DNA of 6,373 nt from Parachlamydiales bacterium (GTDB lineage Bacteria > Chlamydiota > Chlamydiia > Chlamydiales > Simkaniaceae), in NCBI GenBank assembly GCA_030641465.1, contig DAOWHK010000034.1:1-6373 (forward strand). The letters run 5' to 3'. Both the position numbers and the translations under genes were made by a program. This document shows, in pieces, positions 1 to 6,373 of this stretch. Under the pieces are notes generated by a model. The model ran no database searches. It was not told the DNA's origin and worked only from the letters and a program-made list of their open reading frames with translations. Positions within the stretch are counted from its first letter, which is position 1, and every line of letters begins with the position of its first letter.

Positions 1-451
1 AGGATACATCAAAGAGAAAGTTATAAAGCGTTTGCATTTTTGGCACTTGAAGGGCAAAAGGAAGACCCGTGGTAGGTGACACTGTGCCAGTAGGCGCTCC
101 TGCAAATACGGGGCCATTTTTACTAAAAGAGGATTTTAGTGCGCTTAAGTTGGATCCTATTTGTGGATAAAAAGAGGAGGCCGCCATCTGTCGAAGAGCT
201 CTTGCTTCTAGCACGTTTGCTGTCGCTGAAAGCACGTCGTTATTATGCTCCTTTGCTGAGGCGATGTATTTGTTTAGGAGTGGATCTTCAAATTGTGTCC
301 ACCACATAGTCACCGGCGCATTTTCTAAATCAATTTCATCGTCTGGATGTACGCTCCAGCTATTTTCTAGGGTTATTTCTGGCTTCTCATATTTGGGACC
401 GACTGTGCAAGATGAGCATAGTACGATCAGGGCTAAAATCCAAATTTTCAT
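1..451 (-). CDS. NodT/OprM-family outer-membrane efflux lipoprotein, N-terminal part (cut by window edge)
   Basis: This is the outer-membrane channel of a tripartite exporter. Only the first 150 residues are in the window and the frame stays open to base 1. The protein begins MKIWILALIVLCSSC, a short lipoprotein signal peptide with the probable acylated Cys at residue 15. It continues TVGPKYEKP, the family hallmark just after the lipidated Cys. Further family matches are MWWTQFEDPLLNKYI (about 49-63), an alpha-helical stretch with a YPQIG turn (about 94-98), and YNFLFDVS near the end, where OprM-like proteins enter a membrane strand. The -3 lipobox residue is Cys rather than the usual Leu. 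The ATG shares its A with the TAA of the upstream permease gene, and a perfect AGGAGG lies 8 nt upstream. As last gene of the exporter operon it probably serves that exporter. Full-length family members are roughly 450-500 residues, so about two thirds is missing. The family call is firm; the substrate is unknown. Confidence 0.93.
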   Translation of the reverse strand, partial: MKIWILALIVLCSSCTVGPKYEKPEITLENSWSVHPDDEIDLENAPVTMWWTQFEDPLLNKYIASAKEHNNDVLSATANVLEARALRQMAASSFYPQIGSNLSALKSSFSKNGPVFAGAPTGTVSPTTGLPFALQVPKMQTLYNFLFDVS

Positions 452-1563
452 TATTGCAACCTCCTGCGAAAAAATAATCCAGCGCCAACAATATTTATGA
501 CGCTTATGACTAAAAGTGGCCAAATGTTTTGAAATACAATTCTTGCTGGCATGGCTTTTAGAAAAATCCCTTTGGAAATAATCAGCATATACCGAAGAGG
601 CACAGCGTATGTTACTGGCTGAAGCCAGTCTGGCATATTTTCAATGGGTGTTGCATACCCGGCAAGAAGCACGGACGGCAGCATAAATCCAAAGGTGCCA
701 AGCATTGCTTGTTGCTGCGTTGTGGAAAGCGAGGAAATAAAAAGTCCAATGCCACTAATTGATGTGACAAATACTACTAAGCTAATAAAATAAAGAACGA
801 GCGATCCTGTAAATGGCACTCCGAGAAAAATTGTGCCGATTGCGATCATGAAAAGACCTTCAAGCACACCGATAATAATTCCTGGAAGAATTTTTCCAAT
901 AAGTATTTCTATTGGAAGAAGGGGGGAAATTAAGAGTTGATCAAAGGTGCCAAGTTCGCGCTCTCTTGCAACGGATTGCGTTGTTACAACAAGGCATGTC
1001 ATCATGGATAATATAGCAACAAGGCAAGGAAGGTTGTACCAAAAATAGAGTCTATTGGGATTAAACCACGTTCGCTGCGCAAGTTCTACGTTTTGCATCT
1101 TTACTAAACCATTTGCCGCGGTATCTTCATTAAACTGTTTTACAAGCTCTGTAACATAGCCTGATACAATTTGCGCTGTATTGGATTTTCTTCCATCAAA
1201 GATGAGCTGCAGCTTTGCCATTTTTCCAGCATCTAGATCTCTTGAAAATTGCTGATCAAGAGAGAGGACCATTAGACCTTTTTGCTCATCAATAAATGGC
1301 CCTATTTGCTCAACTGACTGTAAATGCGTAATCTTGTAATTGAAAATTTTACTGCCATAAAATCTTTGCACTAGCTCAAATCCTTTTTCCCCTGAGTCTC
1401 GATTCAAAATCCCAATTGGCGCATTTTGTACATCAAGCGTTGCTGCAAAAGTAAAAATGCATAGCTGAAAAATCGGTGGCACTAAAATAGAGATTCTTAC
1501 TTTATTATCGCGCAGCACCATCAGCAGCTCTTTCCAAATAAGGGCGAGTATTTTTTTTTTCAA
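451..1563 (-). CDS. ybhR: ABC-2 type transporter permease, YbhR-like
   Basis: This is one of the two inner-membrane permease subunits of the exporter, 370 residues. It has the ABC-2 layout: a first membrane helix (about 23-42), a periplasmic domain (about 43-175), and five more helices (about 177-197, 225-248, 253-278, 287-305 and 346-365). The cytoplasmic coupling segment VARERELGTFDQLLISPL follows the second helix. FAATLDVQNA (39-48), LQLIFDGRKSNTAQI (118-132) and STTQQQAMLG (280-289) resemble E. coli YbhR as I remember it. The start is TTG, because the codon directly upstream in this frame is TGA and no ATG occurs before residue 15. The TTG overlaps the preceding gene's TGA as TTGA, with AAAGAGG 5 nt upstream. 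Codons 2-5 sit in a run of ten A. It probably pairs with the adjacent YbhS-like permease. The symbol is assigned by similarity and operon order. Confidence 0.93.
   Translation of the reverse strand: MKKKILALIWKELLMVLRDNKVRISILVPPIFQLCIFTFAATLDVQNAPIGILNRDSGEKGFELVQRFYGSKIFNYKITHLQSVEQIGPFIDEQKGLMVLSLDQQFSRDLDAGKMAKLQLIFDGRKSNTAQIVSGYVTELVKQFNEDTAANGLVKMQNVELAQRTWFNPNRLYFWYNLPCLVAILSMMTCLVVTTQSVARERELGTFDQLLISPLLPIEILIGKILPGIIIGVLEGLFMIAIGTIFLGVPFTGSLVLYFISLVVFVTSISGIGLFISSLSTTQQQAMLGTFGFMLPSVLLAGYATPIENMPDWLQPVTYAVPLRYMLIISKGIFLKAMPARIVFQNIWPLLVISVINIVGAGLFFRRRLQ
460..465 (-). promoter_or_regulatory. Strong Shine-Dalgarno site for the outer-membrane factor gene
   Basis: AGGAGG lies 8 nt before the ATG at 451-449 and inside the last codons of the upstream permease gene. 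It is the best ribosome binding site in the operon. It fixes the start of the lipoprotein and suggests that this gene can be initiated efficiently in addition to coupling through the 1-nt TAATG overlap. Confidence 0.8.
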
Positions 1564-2738
1564 TCAAGCCTCTTTACGGTTTTTTTTGCGGTCAAAATAA
1601 ATAGCACAAGTCCAATGCCAATAATTGGGAGCATGTCAAAAAGAATCAGTTTCCATACATTTCCAACGAGAAAAAGAGCTTGAAGGCTTTGCACAAAATA
1701 TTTTGCAGGAATCAAGTATGTTAAGAGCTGAATCCATTTAGGCATGCTATAAATTTCAAAAAGAAAGCCCGATAAAATATAGGCCGGTAAAAATGCTGCA
1801 AAAAGCGTTATTTGATAAGCATACACTTGATTTTTACTAATCGTAGATACGAGGACGCCAAGTCCTAAAGAGCAGACTAAAAAGATCGCGGAGATCAAGG
1901 ATAATACAAGAAAAGATCCTCTCAAGGGAAGGTCATAAAACACGATGGAAAGAAACACGCAAATGGCCATGGAGAGCATCCCCAGCGCAAAATAGGGGAT
2001 GACTTTTGCAACGACAAGCTCTTTAATACTCACTGTTGTCGAGATCAATGCCTCCATTGTTCCTCGCTCCCACTCTCTTGCAACAACTAATGCTGTAAGA
2101 AGCGCTCCGATTAAGGTCATGATAATTGCAAGGGATCCAGAAAGGAGAAAAAACCGACTCTCAAGCTCTTCATTATACCAAAATCGTGATTCGATATTTA
2201 TGATAGGCCTCTCCTGCGTCGTTTCTCCTGACGTAATCACCTGCTCTTTTAGCCAAATTTGCAAAGCTCCGAGCGCATAATTTTGCATGAAATTTGCTGT
2301 ATTTGTTTCACTTCCATCTGCAATCACTTGAATCGGGGCAATAATTTCAGGGCGAGCTCTGAAATTGCTAAAGTAAGAGGGAATGACAAAAAATCCTCGA
2401 ATGCGTCCACTTGTCAAATCATCTTCTAATGCATGCCGATCTCTTGTGATTTTCACATCAAAATAGGGTGATGCAATCAAGGTTTCGGCAAAACTTTGCG
2501 CATCAGGCGAGGTATCTTCCATGACAAGCCCAACTTTTAAATGATCCAGATCAAGCGAGAGCCCTGATCCAAATAAGAAGATGAGCATCAACGGCAAAAA
2601 TATACTAATAAAAATGCTGCTCGGATCTCGGATGATTTGAAAACACTCTTTTACAACTAGCGCTCGCATGCGCCTAAAACGCCCTTTCTTTAAATCTAAT
2701 TTGAGATCTTCTTGAAGCTCTGGTTTATTTTTTATCAT
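1560..2738 (-). CDS. ybhS: ABC-2 type transporter permease, YbhS-like
   Basis: This is the second inner-membrane permease subunit, 392 residues. A cytoplasmic N-terminus leads into VKECFQIIRDPSS (29-41), the amphipathic entry typical of the family. The first membrane helix is at about 42-60 and the periplasmic domain at about 61-195, with APIQVIADGSETNTANFMQ (134-152). Five further helices lie at about 197-219, 246-268, 277-300, 308-328 and 365-384. The coupling loop VVAREWERGTMEALIST follows the second helix. The motifs, the length and the C-terminal KRLD closely follow E. coli YbhS. The ATG overlaps the ATPase gene by 14 nt, with GAGGA only 2 nt upstream, an unusually tight spacing. Met24 is an alternative start with no visible ribosome site. 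With the YbhR-like neighbour it should form the heterodimeric membrane channel. Confidence 0.94.
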   Translation of the reverse strand: MIKNKPELQEDLKLDLKKGRFRRMRALVVKECFQIIRDPSSIFISIFLPLMLIFLFGSGLSLDLDHLKVGLVMEDTSPDAQSFAETLIASPYFDVKITRDRHALEDDLTSGRIRGFFVIPSYFSNFRARPEIIAPIQVIADGSETNTANFMQNYALGALQIWLKEQVITSGETTQERPIINIESRFWYNEELESRFFLLSGSLAIIMTLIGALLTALVVAREWERGTMEALISTTVSIKELVVAKVIPYFALGMLSMAICVFLSIVFYDLPLRGSFLVLSLISAIFLVCSLGLGVLVSTISKNQVYAYQITLFAAFLPAYILSGFLFEIYSMPKWIQLLTYLIPAKYFVQSLQALFLVGNVWKLILFDMLPIIGIGLVLFILTAKKTVKRLD

Positions 2739-4422
2739 ATTCCTCGATCATATGAATAAATGCATCTTCAAGTGTAGGATTTGGATTTTTCTCGGAATAT
2801 GCATCTTTTTTTAAAGCTGCGGGGGTGTCAAGTTTCACCATTTTCCCTTGATAAATAAGGGCTATTCTATCGCAATACTCCGCCTCTTCCATAAAGTGCG
2901 TTGTAACCATAATTGTCACCCCTTTTCTAACGAGCCCATTAATATGGTTCCAAAATTCTCTTCTAGTGAGTGGATCTACACCTGAGGTCGGTTCATCGAG
3001 AAAAAGTACGGGAGGATGATGCATGTTTGCACAGGCAAGGCTGAGGCGCTGCTTATATCCTAAGGGAAGTGTTTCAGCAGACACTCCTAAATATTCTTCT
3101 AATCCAAAAGTTTCGATCATCTGCTCTATGGCAGTTTTTTTTTTTTGATTTTCGAGTTCATAAATTCCTGCAAAAAAATCGAGATTTTGCTTCACACTCA
3201 AATTTCCATATAAAGAAAATTTCTGCGCCATGTAACCAATTTTTGATCTTGCAGCGCTTGGAGCTGACTGAAGATCTAAATCAAAAACGTGAGCTGTACC
3301 ATGCGTTGGTTTTAGCAGGCCACAGAGCATTTTAAATGTCGTAGTTTTTCCCGCACCATTTGGTCCTAAAAGACCAAAAACCTCCCCTTGTTTGACTTCT
3401 ATATTAATCGAATCTACAGCTGTATAATCTCCGAAAATTTTTGTGAGATCTTTTGCAACAATCGGAGCTACTCCATTTCTATCAACGACTGGTGCTTTTT
3501 CAGCAAGCTTTGAAACAGACCCTTGACTTCCCCCTAAACTATCAATAAACGCATCTTCAAATCTAGGAGGCACCAAGTTCATTTGCACATCCTCAATCGG
3601 ATGTGCACCCTCTTTTAGCAAAATGCGCAAATCTTCTCCTTGAATCACTCCATCAAGCACATCGGGATTTTTTGAAATCTCAAAAAGGAGCTCTCTTCGA
3701 TCGCCTTCAATATTTGTCACAGAATAGACGCGCCCCTTTGCTCGTACTGTAAATTCTTTAGGATCTCCGCTGTAAACGAGCTCCCCCTCTTTTAATAGAT
3801 ACGCACTTTCGCACTGCTCCGCTTCATCTAGATAGGCTGTGCTCCAAATTACAGTAATGCCATCACCAAGAAGCTCCTCAACCATTTTCCACAGATCTCT
3901 TCTTGAAAGAGGATCCACCCCAACACTTGGCTCGTCAAGAAGCAGCAGCTCTGGTTTTTTTATCAGTGCGCATCCAAGCCCCAATTTTTGCTTCATGCCT
4001 CCCGACAAATTTTTTGCAAGGCGCTTTGTAAAAGGCTTTAGGGATGTAAATTCTAAAAGTTTTTCAAAAGCCTGCTCTCTTTCCTCCCCAACGACGTTTC
4101 GAAGAGCAGCATAGAGATTCAAATTTTGCTGCACCGTAAGGTCTTCATAAAGTCCAAATTTTTGCGGCATATATCCAATGAAATAACGAATGATTTCCGC
4201 ATCTTTCATCGTGTCGTAACCACCAACAGAAATGGCTCCATTAGTTGGAGTCAATAGACCTGCAATGAGACGCAAAAGAGTGGTCTTTCCAGATCCATCT
4301 GGACCAATTAATCCCACCATTTTTCCTTTAGGAATGGCAATATCTAAATTTTTTATTGCAGTGGTAGTCGGTTTTGAAAATACCTTTGATAGACCCTGAA
4401 TCTGAACGATTGCATCTTCCAA
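2725..4422 (-). CDS. ybhF: Double-domain ABC transporter ATPase, YbhF-like
   Basis: This 565-residue protein is two fused nucleotide-binding domains that hydrolyse ATP to drive the two permeases. NBD1: Walker A GPDGSGKT (40-47), Q-loop Gln87, signature LSGGMKQ (139-145), Walker B LLLLDEP (159-165) with Glu164. The switch-His position is Ala196 (WSTAYLDEAE). NBD2: Walker A GPNGAGKT (353-360), Q-loop Gln400, signature altered to LPLGYKQ (452-458), Walker B VLFLDEP (472-478), switch His509. Each NBD is followed by a related tail (RFEDAFIDSL near 288; LEDAFIHMIE near 551), showing an internal duplication. Length and motif order match E. coli YbhF. The start is TTG, giving MEDAIVQIQGL in register with the E. 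coli N-terminus; GAAGG lies 8 nt upstream and overlaps the adaptor stop codon. A run of 12 A (3146-3135) encodes residues 426-430 in NBD2. Confidence 0.96.
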   Translation of the reverse strand: MEDAIVQIQGLSKVFSKPTTTAIKNLDIAIPKGKMVGLIGPDGSGKTTLLRLIAGLLTPTNGAISVGGYDTMKDAEIIRYFIGYMPQKFGLYEDLTVQQNLNLYAALRNVVGEEREQAFEKLLEFTSLKPFTKRLAKNLSGGMKQKLGLGCALIKKPELLLLDEPSVGVDPLSRRDLWKMVEELLGDGITVIWSTAYLDEAEQCESAYLLKEGELVYSGDPKEFTVRAKGRVYSVTNIEGDRRELLFEISKNPDVLDGVIQGEDLRILLKEGAHPIEDVQMNLVPPRFEDAFIDSLGGSQGSVSKLAEKAPVVDRNGVAPIVAKDLTKIFGDYTAVDSINIEVKQGEVFGLLGPNGAGKTTTFKMLCGLLKPTHGTAHVFDLDLQSAPSAARSKIGYMAQKFSLYGNLSVKQNLDFFAGIYELENQKKKTAIEQMIETFGLEEYLGVSAETLPLGYKQRLSLACANMHHPPVLFLDEPTSGVDPLTRREFWNHINGLVRKGVTIMVTTHFMEEAEYCDRIALIYQGKMVKLDTPAALKKDAYSEKNPNPTLEDAFIHMIEEYDKK

Positions 4423-4433
4423 AATGTTGGCCT

Positions 4434-5270
4434 TCAGCGAGATTTTTTAAGCTTTACAGTTACAGGCATCCCTTGAAGAAGCTCCTGATCGGGATTGTCT
4501 ACATAAATGCGAAGGCGGTAGACAAGATCTGTTCGAAGAGTTGTTGTTTGCACAGTTTTTGGCGTAAACTCTGCAACAGGGGAAATAAATCCCACAGTTC
4601 CCGAGTAGCTTTTGCCATTTTTGATATCAGTAAAAACTTCTGCCTTCATCCCATAATGCACAACTCCAAGCAGAGGCTCATCAACATAAGCGCGAATCCA
4701 AACAGGGGAAGTAACTGATAATGTATAGATCGGATCTCCCGGATTTGCAACAGTTCCAGGCTCACGAATACGTGTTAAAATAGTTCCATCTGTTGGAGCA
4801 AATGCTTTGGTGTAAGAGAGGTGATCTTTTGCAACATTTGTAGATGCTTTTGCCTGCACTAAATTTGCAAAAAGCTGATCGCGATCAGCCTTAGCATTAT
4901 CCAAATCTTCCTGAGAAACTGAGCCGCTACTAATGAGCTCTAAACGCCGATTTAAAAGGATTTCCGCATTTGCAAAAAGAACCTCCGTTGCCTCTTCTGT
5001 CGCAATCGCTTCAAGAAGCTCACTATCATAGGGAGATGGGTCGAGTGTGCACATTAATGAACCCTCTTTTACCTGCTCCCCCTCTTCAAAATGAAGTTTT
5101 GAAACTTGTCCAGGCACCCGAAATCCAATATCGACTTGGCGCACATCGACATTTCCATAAAGCGTGATTTCATTCGCATCCTGATTTGCATTAAACACAT
5201 AATGAATAAGTGTAATTACAATTGCCGCTATTGCAACAATTGTCACTGAAAAAAGAATTGTTTTTTTCAT
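4434..5270 (-). CDS. ybhG: HlyD-type periplasmic adaptor (membrane fusion protein), YbhG-like
   Basis: This adaptor links the inner-membrane ABC complex to an outer-membrane channel. It has 278 residues. An N-terminal membrane anchor (about 5-26) has no obvious lipobox. The first lipoyl half contains LYGNVDVRQVDIGFRVPGQV (37-56). An alpha-helical hairpin (about 82-153) turns near GSVSQEDLD (116-124). The second lipoyl half is around FAPTDGTILTRIREPGTV (157-174). The beta-barrel region includes VWIRAYVDEPLL and SPVAEFTPKTVQT, then LRTDLVYRLRIYVDNP and GMPVTVKL. The motifs closely match E. coli YbhG, but the protein is about 50 residues shorter, all within the hairpin. The ATG is followed by a lysine-rich start (MKKT). 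I see no convincing Shine-Dalgarno sequence upstream. It is the first gene of the operon; its stop lies 11 nt before the ATPase start. Confidence 0.93.
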   Translation of the reverse strand: MKKTILFSVTIVAIAAIVITLIHYVFNANQDANEITLYGNVDVRQVDIGFRVPGQVSKLHFEEGEQVKEGSLMCTLDPSPYDSELLEAIATEEATEVLFANAEILLNRRLELISSGSVSQEDLDNAKADRDQLFANLVQAKASTNVAKDHLSYTKAFAPTDGTILTRIREPGTVANPGDPIYTLSVTSPVWIRAYVDEPLLGVVHYGMKAEVFTDIKNGKSYSGTVGFISPVAEFTPKTVQTTTLRTDLVYRLRIYVDNPDQELLQGMPVTVKLKKSR

Positions 5271-5301
5271 AGACCCGTCAAATATCTTACATATTTACCG
5301 A

Positions 5302-5330
5302 TTTCTATCAGATTAGCTATACTCAAACAA
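5302..5330 (-). promoter_or_regulatory. Weak sigma70-like promoter candidate for the exporter operon
   Basis: On the minus strand TTGTTT (5330-5325) and TAGAAA (5307-5302) are separated by 17 nt. TAGAAA matches the TATAAT consensus at four of six positions and TTGTTT matches TTGACA at three. Transcription would start about 25 nt before the adaptor ATG. A rival reading uses TATAGC (5321-5316) with a poor -35 in the T-tract upstream, at 15-17 nt spacing. The call rests mainly on the need for a promoter between the terminator-like hairpin and the adaptor gene. No operator is evident. Confidence 0.28.
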
Positions 5331-5334
5331 GCAT

Positions 5335-5356
5335 AAAAACAAAACCTTCACAAGGT
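5335..5356 (-). terminator. Probable small intrinsic terminator downstream of the collagen-like gene
   Basis: Read on the minus strand, ACCTT-GTG-AAGGT forms a 5-bp stem with a 3-nt loop and is followed by TTTGTTTTT. It lies directly against the left end of the palindromic element. It would stop leftward transcripts from the collagen-like gene before the exporter operon. The stem is short. The adjacent palindrome could itself fold in RNA and assist or replace it. Confidence 0.42.
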
Positions 5357-5518
5357 ATACACAAACCGATTCAAAATTTGGGAATTTAACAAGGAGGCTA
5401 CTTTAGAATTGTATCCGGAGCAAGTGACCATTGCCCATAGGCAAGGCGCGAGCGAGGATAAAATTCTGAAGAAAAGCTGACGAAGTTAAAACCCAAATCT
5501 TGAATCGGTTTGTGTATA
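5356..5518. mobile_element. MITE-like 163-bp palindromic element
   Basis: The outer arms 5356-5390 and 5485-5518 are near-perfect inverted copies. The first 19 positions (TATACACAAACCGATTCAA) are identical, then come one mismatch, a shared ATTTGGG, and a shared TTTAAC after a one-base indel. Further in, 5401-5416 pairs with 5456-5471 at 14 of 16 positions. At the centre TTGCC (5431-5435) pairs with GGCAA (5440-5444) around a CATA loop. The element is therefore symmetrical from end to end, about position 5437. It codes for no transposase. Both ends are TA-rich (TATACAC...GTGTATA), so a TA target duplication, as made by IS630/Tc1-mariner-type enzymes, is possible but cannot be proven from one copy. 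The minus strand is open through most of it, though nothing suggests a real protein. Confidence 0.7.
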
Positions 5519-5536
5519 TAAAATTCATAAAAAATT

Positions 5537-6373
<837 letters not shown>

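Noticed and set aside
264..500. 78-residue plus-strand frame
   Set aside because: Antisense to the well-supported outer-membrane lipoprotein gene; its content is low-information and unlike any family I recognise.
1999..2280. 93-residue plus-strand frame
   Set aside because: Antisense to the YbhS-like permease gene, whose motifs are clear; no start signal seen.
3069..4114. Plus-strand frames at 3069-3335 and 3839-4114
   Set aside because: Both are antisense to conserved ATPase motifs and look like by-products of the coding strand.
4374..5167. Plus-strand frames at 4374-4718 and 4970-5167
   Set aside because: Antisense to the adaptor gene (and the start of the ATPase gene); no independent support.

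Overview
This window reads as accessory or surface-function DNA from a Gram-negative bacterium. All six protein genes lie on the minus strand. The evidence for an outer membrane is a NodT/OprM-type outer-membrane lipoprotein paired with a HlyD-type periplasmic adaptor. The DNA is AT-rich outside the collagen-like repeat, has long A-tracts inside genes, and uses TTG for two starts. An intracellular lineage such as an environmental chlamydia would fit, but this is a guess: no marker gene is present.

Layout in the direction of transcription (right to left): (1) 6373-5537, the 3' part of a collagen-like protein. It has 28 Gly-X-Y triplets, including a perfect 72-bp tandem duplication, and then a beta-rich C-terminal domain of about 195 residues. 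(2) 5536-5271, a 266-bp intergenic region. It holds a 163-bp, end-to-end palindromic MITE-like element (5518-5356), a probable small intrinsic terminator touching its left end, and a weak promoter candidate. (3) 5270-1, a tightly packed five-gene operon: HlyD-type adaptor (YbhG-like), double-NBD ABC ATPase (YbhF-like), two ABC-2 permeases (YbhS-like and YbhR-like), and the N-terminal 150 residues of a NodT/OprM outer-membrane factor cut by the window edge.

The operon genes are 11 nt apart or overlap by 14, 4 and 1 nt, which suggests translational coupling. Together they can encode a complete tripartite ABC exporter. The YbhF homologue powers a YbhS/YbhR heterodimer in the inner membrane, the adaptor spans the periplasm, and the OprM-type channel crosses the outer membrane. 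From my knowledge of the family, Escherichia coli ybhGFSR lacks its own outer-membrane gene, so the built-in channel gene and the shortened adaptor hairpin are the main differences here. The substrate cannot be read from the sequence.

The least ordinary parts are the palindromic element between the two transcription units and the repeat-bearing collagen-like gene. The exporter itself is a recognisable family. I see no CRISPR array, tRNA, rRNA or transposase gene.
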